A DNA stretch of 64,000 nt from Chloroflexota bacterium. Its GTDB lineage: Bacteria > Chloroflexota > Anaerolineae > Aggregatilineales > Phototrophicaceae. A model generated the notes under the pieces. It searched no databases. It was not told the origin of the DNA and was given only the letters and a program-made list of their open reading frames with translations. Positions 17,249 to 25,615 of this stretch are shown here, one piece after another (position 1 is the first letter of the stretch; the number at the start of each line of letters is the position of its first letter). A program made the translations under genes and the position numbers. Where the stretch lies: assembly GCA_020161935.1 (NCBI GenBank), contig JAIUNI010000013.1:1-64000 (forward strand). Direction: 5' to 3'.

Positions 17249-18424
17249 ATGTCCGATCAACCAAAACCGAATCAGCCAGCGAGTCCGCCTCCGGCGCAGC
17301 AGCCCTCAGTGCCGAAGGACGCGCAGCCTGCCGCTGATAAAGCATCCGCACCGCCACCGGCAAGCAGTGAGGCCAAACCCGCGCCCCCTGCCGCAGCGAA
17401 AGTGGATGCCAGCACTCAACCCAAAGCGGACGTGAAGCCAGATGCCGCACCCACTGTACCGAGCACCAATGCTCCTGTGCCAGCGCCTACTGTGCCGTCA
17501 ACGAATGCGCCGTCGCAGCCTGCCGCGCCAACCGTGCCAGCAACCAGCGCAGCAGCGCCGACCGTGCCGTCAACGAATGCGCCGTCACAGCCTGCCGCGC
17601 CGACCGTACCATCAACCAGCGCCGCAGCGCCGACCGTGCCGTCAACGAATGCGCCGTCACAGCCTGCCGCGCCGACCGTGCCAGCAACCAGCGCACCACG
17701 CGACATCAGCGATGACCCGACTCTGCCAGCAAAACCATCGGTTGCGTCTTCAACGACAGCCGTTGTGAAACCACCATCTGATAAAGAAGACACTATTCCA
17801 CCGGGCAGCGGCAGCAAGGTTACGCAGCGTTTCAATGAACCCAGCCCTGCCACCGGTGTGCCTGCCGGTACGATCTGCCCGAGCTGCGGACACCGTAACC
17901 GCCCCGGTACGCTGATTTGCGATAACTGCGGGACGAACCTTGTCGGTGGTGTAAAGTCGGCGGTCGGCACGCGCGATCTGGTCAGCGCGACGGAAGCGGC
18001 TGCGACGGCGAGTACATCCTTGTTGACCGAAGCCCAGCAAAGCGCGGTGGAGTCGGCAGGCGGCTCATCCTTCACCGACGACATGGTGCTGCGGATTGAG
18101 ATTGAAGGCGGCGCGACCCCGATGCTGGTTTACCCCAAGCAGGAGATTATTCTTGGACGGCGTGACCCGAACACGGGTACCCTGCCGGATGTCGATATGA
18201 CCGCTTACTCCGGCTACCGAATGGGTGTCAGCCGTACACATGCTTCGATCCGCTTGCAGGATAAGCAGTTGAACCTCTCCGACCGTGGCAGCAGCAACGG
18301 CACGTTCCTAAACGGCACACGCCTCGTTGCCCACCGTCCGTACCCGCTGAAGGATGGTGACGAAATCCGCCTCGGTCAGATGGTGCTGAAGATTTACTTT
18401 CAGTCCAATAAGAACCGGAAGTAG
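17249..18424 (+). CDS. FHA domain protein with zinc ribbon and Pro/Ala repeats
   Basis: About 391 residues. Residues 1-180 are a disordered Pro/Ala/Ser/Thr region containing three 24-residue repeats (APTVPSTNAPSQPAAPTVP plus five residues). A zinc ribbon follows with CPSCGHRN and CDNCG at about 211-230. An FHA domain occupies the C-terminal 110 residues, with LGRRD, the phosphothreonine-binding SRTHASI and the SSNGTFLNG loop. It should bind phosphothreonine peptides from a Ser/Thr kinase; the Thr-rich linker is itself a likely phosphosite. No kinase or phosphatase gene lies near. ATG 17249 is taken; an in-frame TTG at 17240 adds three residues. A terminator follows at 18443. Confidence 0.9.
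   Translation: MSDQPKPNQPASPPPAQQPSVPKDAQPAADKASAPPPASSEAKPAPPAAAKVDASTQPKADVKPDAAPTVPSTNAPVPAPTVPSTNAPSQPAAPTVPATSAAAPTVPSTNAPSQPAAPTVPSTSAAAPTVPSTNAPSQPAAPTVPATSAPRDISDDPTLPAKPSVASSTTAVVKPPSDKEDTIPPGSGSKVTQRFNEPSPATGVPAGTICPSCGHRNRPGTLICDNCGTNLVGGVKSAVGTRDLVSATEAAATASTSLLTEAQQSAVESAGGSSFTDDMVLRIEIEGGATPMLVYPKQEIILGRRDPNTGTLPDVDMTAYSGYRMGVSRTHASIRLQDKQLNLSDRGSSNGTFLNGTRLVAHRPYPLKDGDEIRLGQMVLKIYFQSNKNRK
17483..17698 (+). repeat. 72-bp tandem repeat, three units, within the FHA gene
   Basis: Three adjoining 72-bp units encode three nearly identical 24-residue segments of the Pro/Ala linker, differing only at one Ala/Ser position and the last residue. The low divergence at DNA level points to recent expansion, so the copy number may vary between strains. 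Confidence 0.9.
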
Positions 18425-18442
18425 CTGTAGACTACGCGAATC

Positions 18443-18475
18443 AAAAGGGCGAAGGTTTAACCTCCGCCCTTTTTT
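18443..18475 (+). terminator. Rho-independent terminator after the FHA gene
   Basis: aaagggcg pairs with cgcccttt, the stem continuing through agg/cct with one mismatch, and the right arm runs into a tttttt tract. It sits 19 bp after the stop and between converging genes. Confidence 0.85.
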
Positions 18476-18486
18476 ATTGCTCTCGC

Positions 18487-19437
18487 TTACACCGTCAGGA
18501 CGATCTTGCCGCGCCGCAGGGTACGCGATTCCGCAAACGCATGGGCGCGATTAGCCTCGGACAATGGAAATGTATTACTCACCGTCGTGCGGAGTTCACC
18601 ATTCGCGATCAGCTTGGCGATATGGTCAAGGTGGCGCTCGACCGGACGCACAAGAATGGAGGTCGCGGCTACGCCGTACTGTTCGGCGAGCTTCTCATCC
18701 GGCTTTCCGGCAATCGACACCAAACGCCCACCATGTTTCAGAACTTTAAAGGAACGGTTGAGCAAATCACCACCGACACAGTTCATCACAAGGTCAATCG
18801 ACTCGACGGCTTCTTCAAACGGCGTGGTGGAATAATCAACGGCTTCATTCGCACCCAACTCGTGAATAAAATCCATGTTGGCGGTCGAACCCGTGCCGAT
18901 GACATAAGCGCCTACCCACTTGGCAATTTGTACCGCCAGATGCCCGACACCACCCGCCGCACCCTGCACCAGCACCCGTTCGCCGCGCTGCAAGTTACCC
19001 GTCTCGAACAGCGCTTGCCATGCGGTCAGGGCTGCCAGCGGGTAAGCGGCTGCCTCGATGTGGGTAATGTTTTCCGGTTTCAACGCCAATTCGTGCTGGG
19101 GAACGGCTGCATACTCGGCGTAGGCCGCACCCACATCAGGGAAACGCGCCATGCCAAACACCGCATTCCCAACCTTATACATATCCGCGCCTTCACCCAG
19201 TTCCACCACCTCGCCGGATAAATCCCAACCGATGATGAGTGGGAAAGGATGGCTGCCATAACGGCTGCCCATGCCACTGCCCGCACGGGTTTTCCAATCG
19301 ACGGGGTTAATCCCTGCGCCGTGTACTTTTACCAGCACTTCGCCCGCTTGCGGTACGGGGCGCGGGGCATCTTCATAAACCAGCACATTCGGGTCACCGT
19401 ATTGGTGAATACGGACGGCTTTCATCATATCTACCAT
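18487..19437 (-). CDS. NADP-dependent quinone/zinc-free alcohol dehydrogenase (MDR family)
   Basis: A 316-residue medium-chain dehydrogenase/reductase of the quinone oxidoreductase branch. Seen: a GroES-like N-terminal domain with GINPVDWKTR (about 42-51) and GWDLSGEV, then a Rossmann domain with VQGAAGGVGHLAVQIAK (about 157-173). The structural and catalytic zinc cysteines are missing, as expected for this branch. It reduces quinones or enones with NADPH; the substrate is unknown. The start is uncertain: ATG 19437 or the in-frame ATG pair at about 19425-19428, which would begin at the family-typical MKAVRI. It stands alone. Confidence 0.88.
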   Translation of the reverse strand: MVDMMKAVRIHQYGDPNVLVYEDAPRPVPQAGEVLVKVHGAGINPVDWKTRAGSGMGSRYGSHPFPLIIGWDLSGEVVELGEGADMYKVGNAVFGMARFPDVGAAYAEYAAVPQHELALKPENITHIEAAAYPLAALTAWQALFETGNLQRGERVLVQGAAGGVGHLAVQIAKWVGAYVIGTGSTANMDFIHELGANEAVDYSTTPFEEAVESIDLVMNCVGGDLLNRSFKVLKHGGRLVSIAGKPDEKLAEQYGVAATSILVRPVERHLDHIAKLIANGELRTTVSNTFPLSEANRAHAFAESRTLRRGKIVLTV

Positions 19438-19491
19438 CGTATGAACTCGCTTTCAACTACATGATCCTCACTTGAACTCATTATATGAGGC

Positions 19492-20010
19492 TTAGGGGTC
19501 AACCCGCGTTGGGTAATCAGGCGTGGCGACCTTGTTCAGCCCTAACAGCATATTCAACTGCGAAGCGTGACCGTGTACATGGCGCATATTGTAGATGAGC
19601 AGTTCGAGGAAGCTGCACGCGCCCCAGCCGAACACACAATGCCGATCTGCAATCTCATCGGTCAGGCTATCAATCGTTGCCTTACAGGTGGCGCGTCCCG
19701 CTTTGATGTAGCCGAGGACTTCCGCTTTGGTGTAGGCGCGTTCAGGGATCGGGCCGTACTGATCCTGTTCGATTAAGGCAAAGGGTGGCGGTGGTAAATA
19801 GCCTTCTTCCGCGCCCGTTAGGTAGAGATTCAGCCAGAATGCCGAGTGATAGGCCACGTACCAAAATTGGGCGAGTTCGGGCGGTTTATCATCCGTATTC
19901 CACAGCGAAGCGTGCCAGAGCGAATCGGGACACGCTTCTATAGTGTTCACTAGATAATCAATTGAAGCGCCAAACTGCTGCCAGATGCTGGTTTTGAGGT
20001 TGTTATCCAA
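19492..20010 (-). CDS. DinB family protein
   Basis: A 172-residue four-helix protein of the DinB/YfiT superfamily, often metal-binding thiol-dependent enzymes of unknown substrate. The putative metal-ligand histidines are in AYHSAFWLNLYL (about 53-64) and in RHVHGHASQL near residue 143. The start is TTG 20010 with aagga about 7 bp upstream on the coding strand; no in-frame ATG near it suits. It lies 83 bp downstream of the gene at 20094-20966 on the same strand and could be cotranscribed. Confidence 0.82.
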   Translation of the reverse strand: MDNNLKTSIWQQFGASIDYLVNTIEACPDSLWHASLWNTDDKPPELAQFWYVAYHSAFWLNLYLTGAEEGYLPPPPFALIEQDQYGPIPERAYTKAEVLGYIKAGRATCKATIDSLTDEIADRHCVFGWGACSFLELLIYNMRHVHGHASQLNMLLGLNKVATPDYPTRVDP

Positions 20011-20093
20011 TTGAATATCCTTTTTGGCTGCGCGTGTGATGGAAAACGGGATGAGGGCGCACAGCCATACGCCCGAACGAGGTGTTAACCGGA

Positions 20094-20966
20094 TTAGCGC
20101 ACGAGTTCCGGTGCTTTGCGCTTGAGGTGTTCGAGGCCGATGGCGGCACGACGCACCCGCTCGATACCGCAGTTGATAGCGGCTGCTTCCAAATGCTTAC
20201 CCGAAGGATAGAGGGCGGGTGTGTTGCGGAGGCCAAATTTGAGATAGACAGGGGCGGCAACCCGCACGATGTCGGCAATATCGTGGTGACGGATAAACCC
20301 GCCGACATCATCCGGTGCTTCGACGTAGAAGTCGATCCACGCGGCGGTCGCAGCGCGGATTTCGGCCAGTTCGTTGATGGAAAGGTCGGATGGCACGTTC
20401 AGCGAATTCGCGCCCAACTGCCCCAGCACTGCCGCCGTCGCGGGGTTACTCGGCGCACTGAGAACCGACACTTTGATGATGAAGTCCGCCGGAATGAGTC
20501 CCTGTTTGCGCTTCTGGTCAAGAATGGCGAGCAGGCCGAGGTCAGCAACCAGAACGCTGTGGCAGCCGAACGCAATGGCGCGGTCGATGTCCTCCAGCGC
20601 GTGCGAAAGCTGACGCGCACCCCGCAGCGCCCCTTTAAGCGCCCCACCGTTAGAGGCAAGGGCGGCAGCGCCAATATCGAACGAGCCGCGCGGCCCGACA
20701 AACAGGCAGCACTCGACGTTACGGGCGGCACACTGCGCGACCATATCGGTGATTTCCGCATCGGTAAGCAGTTGAATACCGCTGCCCTGCGAGATTCGGT
20801 CAATCGGTACGCCGTAGCGGTCAGCTTCGGCAAAGACAGCCGCAAGAACGGCAGGGCCTTCGACACTGGGGATTTCCAGCTTCCACCGCAGTCCATCAGG
20901 GAAGGTTTGGTTGGAAGTTGGAACGTTTAATACATACGGAACATCAGGGACGATTACGTCAGTCAT
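20094..20966 (-). CDS. TIM-barrel protein, possibly U32-peptidase-like
   Basis: A 290-residue cytoplasmic protein without signal or membrane segments. The alternation of strands and helices (KLEIPSVEG, CCLFVGPRGSFD, AIAFGCHSVLVADLGLL, FIIKVSVL, INELAEIRAATAAWIDFYVEAP, VYLKFGLRNT) suggests a TIM barrel. The CHSVLVADLGLLAIL stretch resembles the core of U32-type peptidase/collagenase-like proteins. This assignment is tentative, and the catalytic residues of U32 cannot be confirmed. ATG 20966 has aagga 9 bp upstream. Confidence 0.6.
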   Translation of the reverse strand: MTDVIVPDVPYVLNVPTSNQTFPDGLRWKLEIPSVEGPAVLAAVFAEADRYGVPIDRISQGSGIQLLTDAEITDMVAQCAARNVECCLFVGPRGSFDIGAAALASNGGALKGALRGARQLSHALEDIDRAIAFGCHSVLVADLGLLAILDQKRKQGLIPADFIIKVSVLSAPSNPATAAVLGQLGANSLNVPSDLSINELAEIRAATAAWIDFYVEAPDDVGGFIRHHDIADIVRVAAPVYLKFGLRNTPALYPSGKHLEAAAINCGIERVRRAAIGLEHLKRKAPELVR

Positions 20967-21031
20967 CGCGCATTATTCCTTCGTAGGCGGTCGGCAACAA
21001 TGCGGATACTATAGCGCGGGATGGAGGAAAT

Positions 21032-21074
21032 GAAAATTGCCCCATCCGCATGACTTTGACCATGCGATTGGGGC
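21032..21074 (-). terminator. Terminator of the eRF1-like gene
   Basis: gccccatccgcatg (21039-21052) pairs, with two mismatched positions, with catgcgattggggc (21061-21074). On the minus strand the stem is followed by aatttt. It lies 9 bp past the end of the gene at 21083. Confidence 0.7.
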
Positions 21075-21082
21075 GTTATTCG

Positions 21083-21499
21083 CTAGTGCGCGGTTTGGTG
21101 CTGGCTAAAGTATTGGCGTACTTTGGCGGTGATTTGAGCGTCACTGAGCTTTTCGGCAGGTTCTACGGCAAGGATTTTAGCCGTTAGCTTGTGCTTTTCG
21201 AGGTGCTTTTGTAGTTCGATCTTCGCCTCGGCTGGCCCCATAATGTAGACGGCTTCCGCGTCATGCAGATGAGTTGTGACATCCGTATAAAAGCGTGTAA
21301 GCTGGTCATCGAGTTTGCGGTCACGCCGATCTTCAGCGTTGTCGTCATTGGAATTGGGATCATGGGTTTCGGACGCGCCAGAGAAACGGACACGCTTTTC
21401 AAACTCGGACTCGATATGTTGAACGGTGGCTTCCTGACCATTGAGCGTAACGACGACTGCATGTCGATGATCAATCCATAAGCCGACTTCTGTTTTCAT
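21083..21499 (-). CDS. Small eRF1/pelota domain 3-like protein
   Basis: A 138-residue protein. The N-terminal MKTEVGLWIDHRHAVVV is followed by an acidic linker and a C-terminal half with YIMGPAEAKIELQKHLEKH and LAVEPAEKLSDAQI. The latter resembles the L7Ae-like third domain of archaeal/eukaryotic release factor eRF1 and pelota, seen in small bacterial proteins usually annotated as translational machinery or host-protection factors. That relationship is from memory of the fold and motif order; the function in bacteria is not established. ATG 21499 has a strong aaaggagcg site; the longer frame from 21559 has none. Confidence 0.65.
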   Translation of the reverse strand: MKTEVGLWIDHRHAVVVTLNGQEATVQHIESEFEKRVRFSGASETHDPNSNDDNAEDRRDRKLDDQLTRFYTDVTTHLHDAEAVYIMGPAEAKIELQKHLEKHKLTAKILAVEPAEKLSDAQITAKVRQYFSQHQTAH

Positions 21500-21713
21500 A
21501 AATCGCTCCTTTGTTTGTGGTTTGCGATAGCTATTCAGGTTTGTATACCTATAACTCACCCGAATATGCCTATAGAATAGACTTACCGGCAGCGGCTTTG
21601 AGTTAACCGATCATGAAAGTTGCGTAACAATCTGGTGGCTGATGTCCAATTTGCCTGTCATTTATCCTCAGCGCTATAGTTAGCCCATTGAACACCAACG
21701 GGAGCATACGCCC

Positions 21714-22520
21714 ATGATGAACACCGAAGAATACTCGGCACTGCCCGCCGTTGAACCGGATGCGATCTTTCGCTATGGAGAGGATGAGAACCAGTTCGTG
21801 GATTTGTATGTGCCGCAGGGTGAAGGGCTGCATCCGGTGGTGGTGCTGGTACACGGCGGCTGCTGGCGAGCGATGTATGGGGCGAAACCGTTGGGCGGTA
21901 TCTGCCGTGCGTTGAACACAGTGGGTATCGCGGTGTGGAATGTGGAGTACCGGCGTGATGGGAACGGCGGTGGGTATCCCCAAACACTACTGGATGTGGC
22001 ACGCGCGGCGGACTTATTGGAAAAAGCGGCGGTTGAATATCCTCTCGATTTGGCGCGGGTGATTAGCATGGGGCATTCAGCGGGAGGGCAGTTGGCGCTG
22101 TGGTTGGCGGGGCGCAGACGGCTTTCCCCCAATAGTCCAATTTATTCTGCCGATCCCTTACCTGTACATGGTGTCGTGTGCCTAGCCGGGGTTATCGACC
22201 TTGTGAACGCGGTCGCACAGGGGTTATGCGGCGAGACGCTGCCACAGGTGATGGGGGGACTACCGGCGGATGTGCCTGACCATTACCGCGATGCTTCACC
22301 GATGGCACTGCTGCCGTTGGGTGTTCGGCAGATTCATGTGGTCGGAGACGCGGATACCGGTATCCTTGCGAACGTTCAACCGTATATCGAGGCGGCAGAA
22401 GCGGCGGGTGATAATGTACGACTCACGATTGTGCCTGAGGCAGGACATTTTGAGATTGTGGTCGCTGGAACAGCGGCTTGGCAAGCAGTTCAGTCAGCCG
22501 TTCTAGCATTGTTCGAATGA
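21714..22520 (+). CDS. Alpha/beta hydrolase, carboxylesterase (BD-FAE-like)
   Basis: A 268-residue cytoplasmic esterase. Seen: VVVLVHGGCWRA (about 40-51) with the HGG oxyanion motif, the nucleophile elbow GHSAGG near residue 121, a probable catalytic Asp in VVGDADTG (near 211) and the His in PEAGHFEIV (near 241). The HGGxW pattern is that of bifunctional feruloyl/acetyl-xylan esterases and kynurenine formamidase-like enzymes; which of these applies cannot be decided. Two ATG codons (21714, 21717) follow a ggagc site; the first is taken. Confidence 0.88.
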   Translation: MMNTEEYSALPAVEPDAIFRYGEDENQFVDLYVPQGEGLHPVVVLVHGGCWRAMYGAKPLGGICRALNTVGIAVWNVEYRRDGNGGGYPQTLLDVARAADLLEKAAVEYPLDLARVISMGHSAGGQLALWLAGRRRLSPNSPIYSADPLPVHGVVCLAGVIDLVNAVAQGLCGETLPQVMGGLPADVPDHYRDASPMALLPLGVRQIHVVGDADTGILANVQPYIEAAEAAGDNVRLTIVPEAGHFEIVVAGTAAWQAVQSAVLALFE

Positions 22521-22716
22521 CTTTTCTAATCCCCCAACATTACGGGTAATTTTGCGCTTTATGCTGGTGTATAGTATTCTCATTGCTAATTACTTATCTG
22601 GGATTAAGGAAAGACCTAAAAAACAGCAATTCGCATTAAATCTTAAGTTTTATTTACAAAATCAGACAATACAATATTAATTGTTAGGTACGGTGTAAGT
22701 TAGATTGAAGGCTAGA

Positions 22717-23013
22717 ATGGCAACAAAAACACTGGTCACGGTCAATTGGCAAGGGCGCGAGTATATCACTGTTGAAGAAGCCGCTTGGTTCCTTGACCAA
22801 CCCCGGAATACGGTCTTGAACTGTGTTTTTCTGGAACACATTGAGGCGTGCCAGATTAACGGCGAGATCATGGTTGACCTCAAGAGTGTGAAGGTCTATC
22901 AACAGCGGCTGCCGCGCATCGGTAAGGCTAATATCATTAAGAAGGCACGACCCGATGAAGCCCAACCAGAACACCGTTTTCTGAGGGATGTACTAAAAAT
23001 CGTTACCGGCTAG
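22717..23013 (+). CDS. Small helix-turn-helix-like protein
   Basis: A 98-residue basic protein. Residues 10-55 (GREYITVEEAAWFLDQPRNT and on) have the pattern of an excisionase/MerR-type winged helix, where a short strand precedes the EEAA helix. The C-terminal part is charged. The function is unknown; DNA binding is inferred. ATG 22717 has gaagg just upstream and is preferred to an in-frame TTG at 22705. A bidirectional terminator follows. No phage or plasmid gene is near, so a classical excisionase role is unlikely. Confidence 0.65.
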   Translation: MATKTLVTVNWQGREYITVEEAAWFLDQPRNTVLNCVFLEHIEACQINGEIMVDLKSVKVYQQRLPRIGKANIIKKARPDEAQPEHRFLRDVLKIVTG

Positions 23014-23041
23014 ACCCGCGTCATCACAATTCAGAATTCAC

Positions 23042-23075
23042 AAAAGCCTGAGCCGTTCATGGTACAGGCTTTTTT
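23042..23075. terminator. Bidirectional terminator
   Basis: aaaagcctg (23042-23050) pairs with caggctttt (from 23065), giving T-rich tails on both strands between two converging genes. Confidence 0.85.
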
Positions 23076-23081
23076 GTTGCG

Positions 23082-24074
23082 TTAACGGGCCAAACCCGCG
23101 ACCAGTAAATCGAGGGCGAGGCGTGGCTCGATGCGTCCGGTTTTCATGCGGATGTCGTTATCCAGTAAGGCGCGGTAGACCTGCTCCAACTGCGGCAGGG
23201 TGAAGGCGCGGGCTTGCTGTGCCATTTTTTTGGCGACGTACGGGTTCATTTTGAGCGCTTCGCCCATCTGATTGGGGTAGCCACCGCCGACCAGAAATTC
23301 CTTCGCAGTCAAAAGTAAACGGAACTGGCGCACGATCATGCCATAGATTTTGAAGGGGTCGTTGTCTTTTTCCATCAACAGCCGGTGCAGCATTTTTAGG
23401 GCTTCACCCCCTCGCCCTTCCGCCAGCGAATCGACCATTTTGAAGATTTCAGCCTCAGCCACGTAAGGCGTAAGCAGCGCGACATCTTCTTCGGTGATGG
23501 GGCGAGCGCCGTCGATATAGCTTACCAGCTTAATCAGTTCGTTGTCGGCACGGCGCAGGTCGTTGCCGATGACGCTGGCGAGGGCAGCGGCGGCCTGCGG
23601 TTGTATCTCGGCGGCGTAGGTATCTTTGGCGCGGCGGAGTATCCAACCGGTGCTGTCGCTGGGGGCGGCGAAGGCTTTCTCATAGCCGTTTTCGAGTTCA
23701 CGCGCCAGCTTGACCAGCTTGTTACTATCGCTCAGGGTTTGGCGTTCGATAAAGACGAGCCGCGCCCATTCCGGCAGCGTGGGTAAGGCGGTAACAAATT
23801 GTTCGACCGCTTTTTTCCCCGTTTCACCCGCGCCCTTACGGGTAATCCACGCGATCATGCCTTTGACGATGACCAGACGCTTATCCGAGAGGAACGGGTA
23901 GGAACAAACAGCGTTGATAACCTCGGCGGCGCTGGTGGACGCACCCTCGAACTCACTGGTGTTCAGGCCGTTGTCGTCGCCCATGCGGGAACGCAGCGTA
24001 TTGACTTCCTGCTCAAGGCTGAAATCATCATCACCGTGCAGGATGTAAAAGGTTTTGGGCGCTTTAGCAGCCAT
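23082..24074 (-). CDS. holA: DNA polymerase III subunit delta
   Basis: A 330-residue clamp-loader delta subunit. Seen: the N-terminal FYILHGDDDFSLEQEV (about 9-24, a degenerate P-loop region as usual in delta), LSDKRLVIVKG (about 62-72), the middle-domain FAAPSDSTGWILRRA (about 144-158) and the collar-domain DPFKIYGMIVRQFRLLLTAKE (about 250-270). The length is normal. It opens the beta clamp with gamma/tau and delta-prime during replication. It starts 2 bp after the stop of the CoA-binding gene and is the last gene of a minus-strand cluster of four; a terminator shared with the converging gene lies just beyond. Confidence 0.93.
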   Translation of the reverse strand: MAAKAPKTFYILHGDDDFSLEQEVNTLRSRMGDDNGLNTSEFEGASTSAAEVINAVCSYPFLSDKRLVIVKGMIAWITRKGAGETGKKAVEQFVTALPTLPEWARLVFIERQTLSDSNKLVKLARELENGYEKAFAAPSDSTGWILRRAKDTYAAEIQPQAAAALASVIGNDLRRADNELIKLVSYIDGARPITEEDVALLTPYVAEAEIFKMVDSLAEGRGGEALKMLHRLLMEKDNDPFKIYGMIVRQFRLLLTAKEFLVGGGYPNQMGEALKMNPYVAKKMAQQARAFTLPQLEQVYRALLDNDIRMKTGRIEPRLALDLLVAGLAR

Positions 24075-24076
24075 AT

Positions 24077-24511
24077 TTAACCCTGTTGCAAGCCTTTAAA
24101 GAGGCGTTCGTGTTCGGTACGGAGGCAGATATTCTGGGCGAAGTTCAAGCCAGCGCCGAGCGCCAGCAAACGGGCATCGTCATTTTCGACACCCAACTGT
24201 CCCCAGACGGTTTTCGCGCCGATGTCGATGGCTTCCCGCACAACATTGGGGAAGGCATCCGAACGGCGAAACACATCGACAATATCCACTTTTTCGGGAA
24301 TATCCTTGAGCGACTCGTAGACCGCTTCGCCATCAATGTTATCGACATTCGGGTTGACGTTGTAGACGGTGAAGCCTTCTTTGATCAGATACTCGCCGAC
24401 CTGATAGCTGGTGTAGTAGTGGTCATCCGAGCGGCCAACGATGGCGATCACGGGCGAGTGCAGGATGGTTTCGCGGCGGGCGTGTTCGTCTTTGTTGAGG
24501 TCGTGTGCCAT
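24077..24511 (-). CDS. CoA-binding domain protein (YccU type)
   Basis: A 144-residue single Rossmann-like CoA-binding domain, as in YccU. Seen: IAIVGRSDDHYYTSYQVGEYL (about 23-43), VYNVNPN (50-56), VDIVDVFRRSDAFP (about 76-89), and TVWGQLGVENDDA (about 101-113). Family members bind CoA; the cellular role is unknown. It has aaagga upstream of ATG 24511 and ends 2 bp before holA. Confidence 0.88.
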   Translation of the reverse strand: MAHDLNKDEHARRETILHSPVIAIVGRSDDHYYTSYQVGEYLIKEGFTVYNVNPNVDNIDGEAVYESLKDIPEKVDIVDVFRRSDAFPNVVREAIDIGAKTVWGQLGVENDDARLLALGAGLNFAQNICLRTEHERLFKGLQQG

Positions 24512-24531
24512 AGGGTTAGTCCTTTGGATTA

Positions 24532-24840
24532 TCAGCGTGTCGATAAGTGAATTAGCTTTCCTTGTGCTTCTAACTCAGTAAGCAGCCGTTGAGATTCGGC
24601 AGCATCCGACCGCATCTTTGTGTCCATATCCGTTTTGTGCTGATAATAATAGGCGAGTGCAGCATATACCTGTCCCATATCAAGCGCAAAATTGACCGCA
24701 AGTTCTTCGGGCAATAAGCCGCGATAAATATGACTGGCAACCACATCAATTACACGAATGGAAGTACCGGCAATAATCGGCTGTCCACCTCGGTTATTAG
24801 GGTCTGACATGATCGTATCAATCGGATGTATGGTTGCCAT
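24532..24840 (-). CDS. DUF433 protein
   Basis: A 102-residue protein. Residues 1-70 match DUF433: IMSDPNNRGGQPIIAGTSIR is the family's hallmark opening, followed by a helical pair with the GLLPEEL segment. DUF433 proteins have a helix-turn-helix-like fold and often act as antitoxins paired with a PIN-like toxin. No toxin gene is adjacent here, so the role is open. ATG 24840 has aaagg upstream, and the gene lies 17 bp after the DUF6391-type gene. Confidence 0.85.
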   Translation of the reverse strand: MATIHPIDTIMSDPNNRGGQPIIAGTSIRVIDVVASHIYRGLLPEELAVNFALDMGQVYAALAYYYQHKTDMDTKMRSDAAESQRLLTELEAQGKLIHLSTR

Positions 24841-24857
24841 CGGGCAATACCTTTCGA

Positions 24858-25397
24858 CTACCCCAAACGGGTGTTGACGCGGGTGACGACCATTTTACCA
24901 CTCAGCGGAACGGTCACTTCGCGCTGGGTGATGTCGGCGATTTCGAGGTCGCCGGGGTCGCCTTCGGTGGTGAAGTGCTTTTGCAGGTTCATGCCGAGCA
25001 GCGGGCCAAACAAGATCGCGCCCATCATGGCGGTACTGACGTAAGGGAAGCGGTTCATGGCATCTTTACGGCTGGCACCCGCCATGCCAAAGTAGGCGAT
25101 GGCGCTGGCAAGGAAGCCGGTGGTGACCAAGTTCGTACCACAGTTGGGATGTACCGCGAGTTTATGCTCCCCGTTTTTCATGCGGCGCAGGGCTTCGGCA
25201 GCGGCCTTCTCGACGGCTTCGACCGGCACTTCGCCGAGGAGAACAAAGCCGTGATCGTCACTGCGACCGGAGAGGCGGTAGCCGCGCGGCGTGAGGACGG
25301 TGATGGTGGCGTGTTCGAGACCGTGGTTACGGCGGGTGCGGCGGATGTAGGGGAAGTTCAGCACGGGATGGCTGGCTTCAGCGAGTTGTTCAAGCAT
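24858..25397 (-). CDS. DUF6391-like membrane-associated protein
   Basis: A 179-residue protein found widely in Cyanobacteria and Chloroflexota. Seen: RRTRRNHGLEHATITVL near residue 18, with an HGLEHA motif that could bind metal, then HPNCGTNLVTTG near 103, a hydrophobic segment (about 110-126) and another at 143-156. No function is established. It has a gaggt site before ATG 25397 and heads a minus-strand cluster of four genes ending in holA. Confidence 0.75.
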   Translation of the reverse strand: MLEQLAEASHPVLNFPYIRRTRRNHGLEHATITVLTPRGYRLSGRSDDHGFVLLGEVPVEAVEKAAAEALRRMKNGEHKLAVHPNCGTNLVTTGFLASAIAYFGMAGASRKDAMNRFPYVSTAMMGAILFGPLLGMNLQKHFTTEGDPGDLEIADITQREVTVPLSGKMVVTRVNTRLG

Positions 25398-25615
25398 TTA
25401 GGAATACCTCATCTATGGTTCCTGAAACCCCACTGTAGCACTTTTGAGGGGTGGATGCCAGCTATAGGCGCGAGTGTTTATACTCTTTTTATGTGTGGTT
25501 AGGCAGATGCTTATTTGCTCGTCCAAAGTTGGTCTTCCCGTTCATAGTTTGTTTAGATTTGCTTGCTAGAATGACAAGACATCAAAGAGACCTATTGTAA
25601 AAGTGAGGCCGAGTT

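Noticed and set aside
20082-20930. A 282-codon frame on the plus strand
   Set aside because: Antisense to the TIM-barrel gene, which has a good ribosome site and ordered secondary structure.
22717-23013. Excisionase of an integrated element
   Set aside because: No integrase, attachment-site repeat or phage gene is found near it.
24532-24840. Toxin-antitoxin module based on DUF433
   Set aside because: No PIN-domain or other toxin gene lies next to it; its neighbours are a CoA-binding protein gene and a DUF6391-type gene.
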